Notes under the pieces: model-generated
Seen by the model: only the letters and a program-made list of their open reading frames with translations
Databases searched by the model: none
Told to the model about the DNA's origin: nothing
DNA from: Candidatus Solibacter sp.
GTDB taxonomy: Bacteria; Acidobacteriota; Terriglobia; Bryobacterales; Bryobacteraceae
NCBI GenBank assembly: GCA_013822245.1
Contig: PNKE01000011.1
Coordinates: forward strand, 62,001 to 126,000
Direction of reading: 5' to 3'
DNA: 64,000 bases
Part shown: positions 21,457 through 36,039 of the stretch, piece after piece
Layout of the letters: the number at the start of each line of letters is the position of its first letter
How positions within the stretch are numbered: the first letter of the stretch is position 1
Position numbers and translations under genes: made by a program

Positions 21457-21485
21457 TTGACTGATACACGAGCAGGCCTTATACT
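21457..21485 (+). promoter_or_regulatory. gltB promoter, probably leaderless
   Basis: TTGACT (21457-21462) and TATACT (21480-21485) are separated by exactly 17 bases and each differs from consensus by one base. The -10 box ends six bases before the ATG at 21492, so transcription should start at or within a base or two of the start codon. No ribosome site fits before this ATG. Confidence 0.65.
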
Positions 21486-21491
21486 CAGAAG

Positions 21492-27525
<6,034 letters not shown>

Positions 27526-27541
27526 TATTACGACGTGAAGT
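27526..27541 (+). repeat. left terminal inverted repeat of the IS
   Basis: TATTACGACGTGAAGT. It pairs with the complement of the right end, differing at two positions. Confidence 0.75.
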
Positions 27542-27620
27542 GCCATGGGCTGCTGGCGTGGTCCGCGGGGCGCCCGCGGTATGCGCGAAACCCGTCCAGG
27601 CGAATCACACATGCTGGATC

Positions 27621-28821
27621 TCACGACGCGTCCGTGGCAGGGTTCACCCAGAAGTTTTTTTGGTGCGGAGACTTTCCAGGGTCAGGAAGGCGTGCGCCAG
27701 CATGACCATGCTGACGTGCTGATGCCAGCCGATCCGGTTCCGCCCCTCATGGTGATCGAGTCCCAACTCGTCTTTGAGTTGAAGATAGTCCTGCTCAATC
27801 TTCCACCTTGACCTCGCCGCCCGCACCGAACGGCGTAGTGTGGTGGCGGGCGGCAGATCGCAAAGGAAGTATCGAGCCGGCTCCTGATCTTCTTCCGGCC
27901 GTTACGCCAGTAGCCAAACCTCTTCGTGTGGGGGTTCGCCCTCCACGAACCCATGCGAGGGTTGCACCCGCACCGCAACGAACCGCGACTCCAACCAACC
28001 CTTTGATCCTTCGCGCCGGCGGATCCTCTTCCATCCCTTGGCGTGGAGTGCCACATCCCGAACCGAACCCGGCCGCTGTTTCCCGTATTGATATCGGGCA
28101 GGCGGCTGACCTCGGCCGCAGTACCCGGGGAGATGAATCCTGGGCGGTTTAGCCCCGGCCCCCAGTTGGGACGAGACCCCCGCCACACAGGGAAGTCTCC
28201 TTGCTCCCAAACCATCCCGGAACTCAGCGCCATCCCCGTAGCCGGCATCGGCCACTACCATTCGATCCGTCAATCCCCAACCACGGACCTCGGCTATCAT
28301 CTCCAGGGCCAACTGCCACTTCTCCCGGAACTCGGCTTCCTTTGGGATACCCGCTTCCGCCCGACGCTGCTGATCTCCGATCCAGGTTTCCGGTAAATAC
28401 AACCGCCAGTTCAACGCCGCACTGCTTTGTGCTCCGGCGTGGTGCAAGCGGACAGCGACTTGGCGGTTGCCCGTCTTTCCCAACGTGCCGGAGTACTGCC
28501 GCTCCACTCCGACCGGGTGATCCCCTTGTTTGGGAAAGCCCGTATCGTCAATCGCCCAGGCCGATTCCGGCTCCAACTCCGCCGTCATTCGGCGGCCCAG
28601 CCCAAGGGATCTGTCCGATGAACTGCCGCATGGCCTGAACGTTTCCATCCGGCAAACGCGATGCCATCGGTTCGACCGGCTTGCGCTCGCCGTTCAGCAA
28701 CAGGCTGCGCACGTGGACGGCGCCCCCAATGCCGCCGCTCGCTACGGCCGACCGGCTGCAACAGATCAACTAGAAATCGTTCCAAACGCTCATGGCACCT
28801 TCTGATTTGAGTCCCGGTCAT
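27621..28821 (-). pseudogene. IS701-family transposase, frameshifted and stopped
   Basis: The frame starts at about 28821 (MTGTQIRRCHERLERFLVDL). It shifts near 28730 in a run of five G, continues as VRSLLLNGERKPVEPMASRLPDG, and shifts again near 28600 just before RRMTAELEPESAWAIDD. A long central frame follows, with the DDE catalytic blocks IDDTGFPKQG and VADAGYGDG. It is cut by an in-frame TAA at 27902-27904, where relatives have Glu-Trp-Pro, and resumes in the same frame as RWKIEQDYLQLKDELG with the third acidic residue. A further base loss in an A-run near 27660 spoils the end (relatives read NFW). At least three shifts and one stop make it non-functional. Confidence 0.85.
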
Positions 28822-28856
28822 GGGAGCGACCGCGATGACTCGAAACAGGTGTCAAT

Positions 28857-28872
28857 ACTTAACGTTGTAATA
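28857..28872 (-). repeat. right terminal inverted repeat of the IS
   Basis: ACTTAACGTTGTAATA, read on the plus strand; the complement of the left end with two mismatches. Confidence 0.75.
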
Positions 28873-28876
28873 CTAG
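28873..28876. repeat. 4-bp target duplication, right copy (CTAG)
   Basis: Second copy of CTAG. On the minus strand it supplies the TAG stop of the outer-membrane-like gene (28873-28875). Confidence 0.75.
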
Positions 28877-30282
28877 AACCACATCGGGAAGGAGCCTGGG
28901 GAGAAGCCGAGCCCGACGGTGGCATGGAAGGTGCGGCGCTGGCCGAGGGTGCCGGCCTCGATCCAGCGGTGGCCGGCGGTGGCGGTGAAGTGGAGGGCCC
29001 CGATGATTCTTGAGGAGAAGAAGCCGACGACGCCAGTGTTCGAGGTGGAGCCGGAGACCGTGGAGAGGCCCTTGCCGCGAGAGACGAAGGCGGCCGAGCC
29101 GACGCTCATGCGGCTGGTGCCGGCCGAGTAATTGGCGGCGAAGGTTTCGCGCTGGGTGGCGAAGAGCACGCCGTTGCCTGGGGTTGCGCCGCGGAAGTAG
29201 GCGACGCTGGCGCCGCCGATGGGGAGCCTGCGGCTGAGAGAAGCGCCGCCGGAAGCGCCGCGTCGGCGGATGTTGACGACCTGCTGCAACTGGGATTGAC
29301 CGAGGATGGCGGCCAACTGGGGAGGGAGGGCGACCGAGCCGACGCGGTCGACCTGAAACTGGTAGCCGCCGAGGGTGAGGGAGAAGTGGGTGGAAGGGTT
29401 GATGCGGTAGCCGAGGTTCCAGCCGAGGTTGTGGATCTGATTGCCGCCATAGAAGCCGGGGAAAGAGAACTGGCCGAAGCTGTAAGCGGCGCCGGTGGAG
29501 AGTTGAGGGCTGAGCATGCGGCTGTAGGAGACGCCGGCTCCGAGGTTATCCATGCCGACGAGGTAGTCGAGGGAGCGGCGGACGCGGGCGGCGCCGAGAT
29601 CGAAGGAGAATATGTTGCGGCCGTCGGGGGTGTAAGAGACGCCGCCGTTAACGCCGGTGAAGGTGACGCGGGTGTCGAAGAGTTCGTCGTCGACAAGGCC
29701 GTTGCGGGAGAAATCCTCGAAGCCGAGACCGGCGTTGCTGGAACCGGCCTGGCCCTGGGAGGGACTTGTCGTTGGGGAGATGGCGACAGGGGCGAGGAAG
29801 GAGATGCCGCCGAAGCCGCCGCCGATGCCATAGCCGCCGTTGGAAGATCCGCCGAAGCCGCGAACGGCGACAGACAGACCACGGGAGACCTGGTGGATGA
29901 GTTGAACGCCGGCGACCTGGCTGAGGCCCGCTGAGCGGCCGAGGTGGCTGTAGGGATTAACGATGAAGCCGCCGGCGGTGTAACTGCCGACGAGGGTGGT
30001 CCTGGCCCAACTGCGCGAGCCGACGATGCCGCCGGCGATCGAGGAACCGTAGTTCACCTTTTGGGGAGTGGGGGCGTTGAGTTGTTTCGAGGCGTTGCCG
30101 TTGACCATAATCCATGGGCGGACGGAGGGGACATCGGGCCTGACCTCGCCAAAGCCGACACCGGCGGCCATGCCGCCGAAGCCGCCCATGCCGCCGAAGC
30201 CGCCGACCTGAGCCGCGGCGGGCAAAGCGCAGAGAGCGAGGTAAAGTCCGGCGCCAACGGCGTGATTGCATCGGATGTGCAT
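28873..30282 (-). CDS. putative outer-membrane beta-barrel protein, Gly-rich N-terminus
   Basis: This 469-residue protein begins at ATG 30282 with AGGGGGAA upstream; the longer frame to 30366 is rejected because the signal peptide starts here (MHIRCNHAVGAGLYLALCAL, cleavage after AAAQ). The mature N-terminus is Gly/Met rich (VGGFGGMGGFGGM). The rest has alternating hydrophobic and polar residues, many Gly, Ser and Tyr, and ends in FPMWF, as expected of an outer-membrane barrel whose last residue is Phe. No named family recognised. Its stop is in the CTAG next to the IS. The coding strand is C-rich at third positions. Confidence 0.65.
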   Translation of the reverse strand: MHIRCNHAVGAGLYLALCALPAAAQVGGFGGMGGFGGMAAGVGFGEVRPDVPSVRPWIMVNGNASKQLNAPTPQKVNYGSSIAGGIVGSRSWARTTLVGSYTAGGFIVNPYSHLGRSAGLSQVAGVQLIHQVSRGLSVAVRGFGGSSNGGYGIGGGFGGISFLAPVAISPTTSPSQGQAGSSNAGLGFEDFSRNGLVDDELFDTRVTFTGVNGGVSYTPDGRNIFSFDLGAARVRRSLDYLVGMDNLGAGVSYSRMLSPQLSTGAAYSFGQFSFPGFYGGNQIHNLGWNLGYRINPSTHFSLTLGGYQFQVDRVGSVALPPQLAAILGQSQLQQVVNIRRRGASGGASLSRRLPIGGASVAYFRGATPGNGVLFATQRETFAANYSAGTSRMSVGSAAFVSRGKGLSTVSGSTSNTGVVGFFSSRIIGALHFTATAGHRWIEAGTLGQRRTFHATVGLGFSPGSFPMWF

Positions 30283-30387
30283 GAATTTCCCCCTGTCCAC
30301 CGCTCGCAAGCCGAGCGGCGATGAAAATGGCATTCCTACCAGACGCATCGGCGGAATGGGCCACAAACCTTAGACCAACGACTCCCC

Positions 30388-30416
30388 AGGATAGCTGAAA
30401 GCCGTTGAGCCTTCAA
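30388..30416 (-). promoter_or_regulatory. promoter of the outer-membrane-like gene
   Basis: On the minus strand TTGAAG (revcomp of 30411-30416) and TATCCT (revcomp of 30388-30393) lie 17 bases apart. It would give a leader of about 100 bases. Confidence 0.5.
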
Positions 30417-30444
30417 GGGTTTCGGCTTGCGGCGGGGGTGGGTT

Positions 30445-30472
30445 TTGGAGGGTGGGCGGAATCGGCTACGCT
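30445..30472 (+). promoter_or_regulatory. possible promoter of the gene at 30496
   Basis: TTGGAG (30445-30450) and TACGCT (30467-30472) with a 16-base spacer, about 24 bases before the TTG start. The rest of the 213-base gap 30283-30495 shows no gene. Confidence 0.4.
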
Positions 30473-30495
30473 AAAGAATAGGAGATGCGCCTGAA

Positions 30496-31977
30496 TTGAC
30501 CGGATTGCGACAAGCAGGAGGAGTGGTGCTGCTGATGGCGCTGGTCTGCCCGGAGATTCACGCGCAGGGGGAGACGCAACTGGATGGCAGCCCGGCGCTG
30601 TACGCGGTGCTGGCGGCGATCAATGCGGCCGGATATGACGCCGAGGTTGATTCGCCGACCAACCATCGGTTGCGGGCCGAGATCAGGAGGGCGCTGCAGG
30701 CGAAGAATCCGCCGAGCCTGGCGCGGCTGAGGGCTTTTTTCCGGGAGACGCGGCAGGGGGACTGGAACGCGGAGTTGAGCCGGTACATCAGCTTCGCGCT
30801 GACGTCGGGCCCGCCGCCGTCGTTCAAGCCAAAGTACGATGCGGCGCAGATGCCGCCGGATGTGATCGCGCTGGAGCCCTTGAGGCCGATGCTGGCGGAG
30901 TTCTGGGCCGAGGCGGGGCTGGAGCAGCACTGGCAGGCGGCGCAACCGGCCTATGAGGAGGTGATCGCGCGGTACCAGGAGCCGGTGATCAACGCGTTGC
31001 TGTCGGCGAACCTGTATTTGAGGAATCCGACCAGCGGGATGCCGGGGCGGCGGTTCCAGATCTACGTGGATCTGCTGGGCGCGCCGAATCAGGTTCATGC
31101 GCGGAGCTACATGGACGATTATTTTGTCGTCGTCACGCCTTCGGCCAGGCCGAAGGTGGAGGAGATCCGGCACGCGTATCTGCATTACCTGCTGGATCCG
31201 CTGTCGATCCGGTATCAGGCGCGGCTGGAGCCGAAGAAGGGGTTGGGGGACTTTGCGCACGCATCGCCGATCCTGGCCGAGGGATACAAGAACGATTTTG
31301 TCCTGTTGGCGGGGATGAGCCTCGTCAAAGCGGTAGAGGCGAAACTGGACCGGGACGGGCGGAAAGTGGACGCGGCGATGAGCGAGGGATTCGTATTGAC
31401 GGCGTATTTCCATGAGGCGCTGGGGGCGTATGAGAAGCAGGAGCAGGCGCTGAGGCTGTATCTGCCGGAGATGATCGACGCCATCGATGTGGGCCGGGAG
31501 GACAAACGGATCGCGGGGGTGAGGTTCGCGGAGTCGCGGGCGGCGCGGGTGGTGAGGCCTGCGGCGGCGGCGGAGCCTGAACAGACAGCGGGGGAGAAGG
31601 CGCTTGAGGGGGCGGAGGCGGCATACCGGGGCAAGGATTTCGAGAAGGCCAAGGCAGGTTACAGAGGATTAATACAGTCCAGAGAGCAGGCAAAGCTGCA
31701 CGCGAAGGCGTATTTTGGACTGGCGCGGATCGCGGCGCTGGAGAAGGAACCTGAACTGGCGGAGCAGTTATTCGAGAAGACGCTGGAGACTTCGCCCGAG
31801 CCATTTGAAAGGGCTTGGGCCAGCGTGTTTCTCGCGCGACTTTCGAGGGCGGCCGGCGAGATGGCCGAGGCCCGGAAGCATTACCAGACGGCGCTGGCGG
31901 TCGAAGGCGCAAGCGACGCGGCAAGGCAAGCAGCTGAAAAGGAACTTGCATCACTGCCCCCCGACGAGGGACCCTGA
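30496..31977 (+). CDS. exported protein of unknown function with C-terminal TPR-like region
   Basis: The 493-residue product has a signal peptide after a TTG start (LTGLRQAGGVVLLMALVCPE, then IHAQ); GTG at 30523 is an alternative with a better ribosome site but a very short signal. Residues about 30-350 form an unrecognised helical domain with conserved-looking blocks such as NAAGYDAEVDSPTNHRLR and HARSYMDDYFVVVTPSARPK. Residues about 375-490 form TPR-like helix pairs (AEAAYRGKDFEKAKAGYRGL; AYFGLARIAALEKEPELAEQLFEKTLE). It is followed eight bases later by another exported TPR-like gene, so both probably act together in the periplasm. Confidence 0.65.
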   Translation: MTGLRQAGGVVLLMALVCPEIHAQGETQLDGSPALYAVLAAINAAGYDAEVDSPTNHRLRAEIRRALQAKNPPSLARLRAFFRETRQGDWNAELSRYISFALTSGPPPSFKPKYDAAQMPPDVIALEPLRPMLAEFWAEAGLEQHWQAAQPAYEEVIARYQEPVINALLSANLYLRNPTSGMPGRRFQIYVDLLGAPNQVHARSYMDDYFVVVTPSARPKVEEIRHAYLHYLLDPLSIRYQARLEPKKGLGDFAHASPILAEGYKNDFVLLAGMSLVKAVEAKLDRDGRKVDAAMSEGFVLTAYFHEALGAYEKQEQALRLYLPEMIDAIDVGREDKRIAGVRFAESRAARVVRPAAAAEPEQTAGEKALEGAEAAYRGKDFEKAKAGYRGLIQSREQAKLHAKAYFGLARIAALEKEPELAEQLFEKTLETSPEPFERAWASVFLARLSRAAGEMAEARKHYQTALAVEGASDAARQAAEKELASLPPDEGP

Positions 31978-31985
31978 GGAAAGCC

Positions 31986-32765
31986 ATGATCCGTACACGC
32001 ATAGCCGTCACCCTCCTGGCGCTGGCCGCATTCGCGGGCGCCGTTTTCGCGCAGAGCGCCAGCACCAAACAACTGAAAGTGAAGTCGCAGAAGGAAGCCG
32101 ACGCCATACAGGCGATGTTCCAGGCGCCGAGTCCGGAGGCCCGGATTACGGCGGCGAAGGAACTGATCACGAAGTTCGCCGACACCGACTTCAAGTCGAC
32201 AGCCTTCTACCTTGCGGCGTTTTCGGCCCAGCAGACGGGCGACCTCGAGAATGTGGTGGTCTATGGCGAGCAGGCCATTGAAGCGGACGGCAAGAACTAC
32301 GGCGCGATGATTCTGATCTCCTCGGCGCTGGCGCAGCGGACGCGGGAGTTCGATCTGGACCGCGAGGAGAAGCTGGCGCGCGCCGAGAAGATGGCGAAGG
32401 ACGCCATTGAACTGGTGAAGATCGCGCCGAAGCCGAATCCGAGCATTACAGATGAACAGTGGGAAGGGGCGAAGAAGGACTACACGGGCCAGGCGTATGA
32501 AGGTCTGGGCATGGTGGCGATGGCGCGCAAGGACAACGTGGCGTGCGCCGCGAACCTGCAGTTGGCGGTGGACAACGCGCAGCAGCCGGACCCGGCGACG
32601 CTGGTGCGGCTGGGCAGTTGTTACGGCAAGATCAAGAAGTTTGACGAAGGCATCGCGGCTCTGGACCGGGCACTGAACGATCCGGAGGCGGCGCCGGTCG
32701 TGAAGCAGGCGGCGACGCAGGAAAAGATAGCGCAGCTGAAGATGAAGGCTGACGCCGCGAAGTAG
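31986..32765 (+). CDS. exported TPR-like protein
   Basis: The 259-residue protein has a clear signal peptide (MIRTRIAVTLLALAAFAGAV, cleavage after FAQ). It then has helical repeats of TPR type: FYLAAFSAQQTGDLENVVVY, AYEGLGMVAMARKDNVACAA and VRLGSCYGKIKKFDEGIAAL. Likely a periplasmic scaffold; no enzyme motif. It lies eight bases after the preceding exported protein and 16 bases before rnc, so the three may share a transcript. Confidence 0.7.
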   Translation: MIRTRIAVTLLALAAFAGAVFAQSASTKQLKVKSQKEADAIQAMFQAPSPEARITAAKELITKFADTDFKSTAFYLAAFSAQQTGDLENVVVYGEQAIEADGKNYGAMILISSALAQRTREFDLDREEKLARAEKMAKDAIELVKIAPKPNPSITDEQWEGAKKDYTGQAYEGLGMVAMARKDNVACAANLQLAVDNAQQPDPATLVRLGSCYGKIKKFDEGIAALDRALNDPEAAPVVKQAATQEKIAQLKMKADAAK

Positions 32766-32781
32766 ACCCGCCGAACGTCCC

Positions 32782-33540
32782 ATGGGCGCGGATCTCGAGC
32801 AATTGCAGCAGAAGCTCGGATACCGGTTCCAAGACACCGGACTCCTGGTCCGCGCCCTGACCCACCGCTCGCTGCTTGTTGAGGTGAAACCCGGCGGGGA
32901 AGAGGTGTGCGACAACGAGCAGTTGGAGTTTCTGGGGGATGCGATTCTGGGCTTCATTGCGTCGGCGGATCTGGCGCACAGGCGGCCGGCGGCGCGGGAA
33001 GGCGAGTTGTCGAGGCTGAAGGCGCACCTGGTGAGTGCGAGCCATCTGTTTGAAGTGGCGTGCGACCTTGGATTGGGCGAGCAGTTGAGGCTGGGGCGGG
33101 GGGAAGAGTTAAGCGGCGGGCGGCAGAAGAAAGCGCTGTTGTCGGACGCCATCGAGGCGGTGATCGCGGCGATTTACCTGGATGGGGGGATCGAGGCGTG
33201 CCGGGAGGTGGTGGAAAGGCTGATCCTGCGGCGGTATGAGCCTGGCGACACGCTGTCGCCGTTGCCGCCGCCGGACGCCAAGAGCCGGTTGCAGGAGTAT
33301 GCGCAGTCGCGCAAGCTGCCGATGCCGCGGTATGTGATTGTCGGGGAGCAGGGTCCGGAGCACTCGAAGACGTTCACGGTGGAGGCGAGGCTGGGCAAGA
33401 TGGCGTTGCCGCGGGCCGAGGGCAAGTCGAAGAAGTCGGCCAGTCAGAGGGCGGCGGAACTGGCGCTGGAAGCGCTGGCCGTGTCAGAAGGTGAAGCGCA
33501 GAGCGGACCAGACGTGGAAGCCAGGGCTGTCGATGCCTGA
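32782..33540 (+). CDS. rnc: ribonuclease III
   Basis: The 252-residue enzyme cleaves double-stranded RNA in rRNA and mRNA processing. The signature NEQLEFLGD is at residues 45-53, holding the catalytic acidic residues; the second metal-site region is SDAIEAVIAAIYLDGG (about 115-130). The double-stranded RNA-binding domain is at about 165-232 (DAKSRLQEYAQSRKLPMPRY ... KKSASQRAAELALEAL). The last 18 residues lie beyond that domain and are encoded antisense to the end of the convergent TonB receptor, a 57-base tail overlap. Confidence 0.95.
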   Translation: MGADLEQLQQKLGYRFQDTGLLVRALTHRSLLVEVKPGGEEVCDNEQLEFLGDAILGFIASADLAHRRPAAREGELSRLKAHLVSASHLFEVACDLGLGEQLRLGRGEELSGGRQKKALLSDAIEAVIAAIYLDGGIEACREVVERLILRRYEPGDTLSPLPPPDAKSRLQEYAQSRKLPMPRYVIVGEQGPEHSKTFTVEARLGKMALPRAEGKSKKSASQRAAELALEALAVSEGEAQSGPDVEARAVDA

Positions 33541-35952
33541 GCCGTGGATGCGGTAGTTTTTGTCGAAGAGGTTTGCGGCGCCGGCCTCGATGATCCAGCG
33601 GTCTGAGATGGGGAACCCTGTGCTGACGCCGAAGTCCACCCATCCTGCGGTGGAGGCATAGAGCGGGACGCGGGCGGAGGCCGAGGTGGCGAGCGAGAGG
33701 GGGAGGACGCGGTCAAGCAGTTGGGCGAGGGTTTCGCCGGTGATGGCGATGCGGCCGTCTTGGGCCTTCAAGGCGGCGGCGCGGGAACCATTGAAAAACG
33801 ATGTGATGTCGTTGCGGCTGCGGGAGGCGCCGATGCGTTCGTCGTCGAAGTCGCCGCCGGAGAGTTTGGATTGGGGGCCGGCGAAGCCGGCGCGGAATTC
33901 GATCCAGGAGCGGCGGCCAGGGGTCCAGCGGGCGGAGGCGAAACCGCCTTGGGGCGGGAGGCGGCGGATGTTGCGGGTGGGGTAGAGGTCGGCGCCGGCG
34001 ATGAAGGAGTAAGCGGCATCGAGGGTCCAGTTGGCGGCGGGGGAGATGCGTCCGCGCAGTTCGATACCGGAGTAGCGGGCGCGGCCGTCGTTGACAAAGG
34101 CCTTGATGGCGCGGGGATCGATGGCGGTGGCGACGGCGGCGACGCCCTGGGCGAGTTGGGCGGCGGTGGGGGTGAGGGGGGTGACGGGAAGGCCGGCGAG
34201 GGAGGTAGGGACCGAAGCGGAAGGGAACAGAAGCGTGCGGCGGACGATGGGGTTGTAGAGATTGGCGGTAAATGCCTGGATGCGGAGGTGCTGGCGGGCG
34301 CCGCCGACGGTGAAGCCGGCTTCGGCGTTCCAGACGTGTTCGGGCGTGAGTTTGCCGACCGCCTTTCCAGTGGAGACGGCGGTTTCGCCGGCGCTGGAGC
34401 CGATGAGCGCGCCGGGGGCCTCGGAGGCGGGGATTTCGTAGCCGAGGTCGTTGAGGCCGATAGCGCCGAGGTCGTTGAGGTTGGGTGCGCGGAAGCCGCG
34501 GCCGGTGAGGGCATGGAAGCGGAGTGAAGAGACAAGGCGGTAGGAGAGGCTGGCGTTCATGGTGAGGTCGTTGAACGACTGGGCGCTGGCGGCGCTGCCG
34601 AACCGGGGTTGGCCGGGCGAATCGAACGCGGCGCGGGTATAGCGCAGACCACCGGCGGCGCGCAGGCGGCTGGCGGCGAACGACTGGGCGGCGTGGGCGA
34701 AGGCGCCTGAGAGGGCGTAGTTCGATTGATTGGGATAGAGGGGGCGGGCCGGGGCGGCGGCGACGGTGCGGATGGAACCGATGGATTCGCGGATGTGGTC
34801 GGCGCCGGCGACGAGGATACCGTCCGGGGACCAGGACTTGGCGGCCTGGCCGGAGAGGCCGTGGGCGGTGACGGCGTTCCAGTCCGTGGTGATGGAGCCG
34901 GAGGAAGAGAGGCCCTGGCGGGAGCCGCCGTCGGTCTGGCGGTTGATTGAGTACGTGGCCGAGAGGCGGTCGAGGCCGAAGGATTCGAGGCGTTCCCAGC
35001 GGGCGTAGCCGAAGTGGAGGCGCTGGGGCGAGAAGGTGGAGAGCATGCGGCCGAGGCCGCCCCAGAGGTCCTTGGTGGAGTTGACGCCGGATTGTTCGCC
35101 GAACTGGTACCAGGCGGTGAAGGAGTCGCGGAGGGAGGGGCGGAGGGCGAGTTTGGCGTGGGCGGAGGACTGGCTGAAGGCGGTATCGGACTGACGGGAG
35201 CCGGTCACCTGGCGGATCTGCGAGTCGGAGAAGCCGAAGAAGCGGCGCAGGGCGTGGCGGGAGTCAGTGCCGCCGCCGCCGCGGATGTCGTTGTCGCGGC
35301 GGGCGGATGCGCCGAGCAGCAGAGACGCTTTGGCGCCGCCGGCGATGAATCTGAACTGGCCGCCGCCGGAGCGGTTTGAAGAGCCGGCGAAGGCGCGGAG
35401 ATCGCCGTGGAATTCGTTGGATCCGCCCTGGGCGAAACGGGGGTTGGGGGTAAAGATCTGGAGCGTGCCGCCCATGGCGTCGCTGCCGTAGATGGAGGTG
35501 GCGGGGCCGAGGACGGCTTCGATCTGGCGGACCTGGGCGGAGTCGATGTAGGCGAGGTACTGGTTGGGACCGGAGCGGAAGGTGGAGTTGTTGAAGCGGA
35601 TTCCGTCGACGAGGTTGAGGACCTGGTAGCCGGTGAGTCCGCGGAGGAAGGGCGAGGATTGGGCGGCGGTGGTTTGCTGGGCGAGGATGCCGGGTTCGCC
35701 GGCGAGGGCGTTGCCGAGGACGGAGAGGGGGCGGCCGGGGTCGGAATCGAGGTCGGCGGCGGCGCTTGCAGGGGCGGCGGCGGCGGCGTTGACGGGGAGA
35801 CCGGGGGCGGCGTGGACGGTGATGGAGGTGCGAGGGTGTGTGAGGACGGGCTGAGGGGTGGCCGGGCTTGGAGGATCAGGCTGCTGTTGGGCGAAGGCGG
35901 CGGGCAGGAATGAAGACAGCAGGAGCGCTAAGGTGAGCCGGGCCGGGTACAT
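33484..35952 (-). CDS. TonB-dependent outer-membrane receptor
   Basis: The 822-residue protein has a signal peptide (MYPARLTLALLLSSFLPAAF, cleavage after AQ) and a Pro-rich stretch. The plug domain is at about 70-190 (LAGEPGILAQQTTAAQSSPFLRG; QIEAVLGPATSIYGSDAMGG is the family's plug hallmark). A 22-strand barrel follows, ending in aromatic FTF as required for barrel assembly. It imports a ligand across the outer membrane using TonB energy; the ligand is unknown. TATTTT lies six bases before the ATG. The 3' end overlaps rnc by 57 bases. Confidence 0.9.
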   Translation of the reverse strand: MYPARLTLALLLSSFLPAAFAQQQPDPPSPATPQPVLTHPRTSITVHAAPGLPVNAAAAAPASAAADLDSDPGRPLSVLGNALAGEPGILAQQTTAAQSSPFLRGLTGYQVLNLVDGIRFNNSTFRSGPNQYLAYIDSAQVRQIEAVLGPATSIYGSDAMGGTLQIFTPNPRFAQGGSNEFHGDLRAFAGSSNRSGGGQFRFIAGGAKASLLLGASARRDNDIRGGGGTDSRHALRRFFGFSDSQIRQVTGSRQSDTAFSQSSAHAKLALRPSLRDSFTAWYQFGEQSGVNSTKDLWGGLGRMLSTFSPQRLHFGYARWERLESFGLDRLSATYSINRQTDGGSRQGLSSSGSITTDWNAVTAHGLSGQAAKSWSPDGILVAGADHIRESIGSIRTVAAAPARPLYPNQSNYALSGAFAHAAQSFAASRLRAAGGLRYTRAAFDSPGQPRFGSAASAQSFNDLTMNASLSYRLVSSLRFHALTGRGFRAPNLNDLGAIGLNDLGYEIPASEAPGALIGSSAGETAVSTGKAVGKLTPEHVWNAEAGFTVGGARQHLRIQAFTANLYNPIVRRTLLFPSASVPTSLAGLPVTPLTPTAAQLAQGVAAVATAIDPRAIKAFVNDGRARYSGIELRGRISPAANWTLDAAYSFIAGADLYPTRNIRRLPPQGGFASARWTPGRRSWIEFRAGFAGPQSKLSGGDFDDERIGASRSRNDITSFFNGSRAAALKAQDGRIAITGETLAQLLDRVLPLSLATSASARVPLYASTAGWVDFGVSTGFPISDRWIIEAGAANLFDKNYRIHGSGIDSPGFHVWSALRFTF

Positions 35953-35958
35953 CCATCT

Positions 35959-35964
35959 AAAATA
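35959..35964 (-). promoter_or_regulatory. possible -10 box of the TonB receptor gene
   Basis: TATTTT on the minus strand, six bases before the ATG at 35952. No -35 box recognised. Confidence 0.25.
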
Positions 35965-35999
35965 GCAAGGCGCTGGGCGGAACGAGCCCAGGAGATAGT

Positions 36000-36024
36000 C
36001 AAGCGGCCGGTTATCAACCGCTTG
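36000..36024. terminator. hairpin downstream of motB
   Basis: CAAGCGG (36000-36006) pairs with CCGCTTG (36018-36024) around an 11-base loop, with an alternative inner hairpin CGGTT/AACCG. It lies between the motB stop and the receptor start, both on the minus strand. No T-tract follows, so termination is uncertain. Confidence 0.4.
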
Positions 36025-36039
36025 GGTTAAGGGGCCGGC

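Larger units (their letters stand above)
27526..28872 (-). mobile_element. IS701-family insertion sequence, decayed
   Basis: A 1347-bp element bounded by imperfect 16-bp inverted repeats (27526-27541 and 28857-28872, 14 of 16 bases matching) and by CTAG on both sides. It holds one transposase reading frame on the minus strand, broken at several places. Ends are intact although the transposase is dead, so it could still be moved in trans by a relative. Identification rests on the transposase blocks WAIDDTGFPKQG, ADAGYGDG and EQDYLQLKDELGLDHHEGR. Confidence 0.85.

Noticed and set aside
27526-28872. Functional transposase gene
   Set aside because: The catalytic blocks are spread over shifted frames with an in-frame TAA at 27902-27904, so no single frame gives a full protein.
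30283-30495. Replication origin at the skew reversal
   Set aside because: No dnaA, dnaN or similar gene is near, and I saw no TTATCCACA-type DnaA box cluster in the intergenic space. The skew change alone is not enough.
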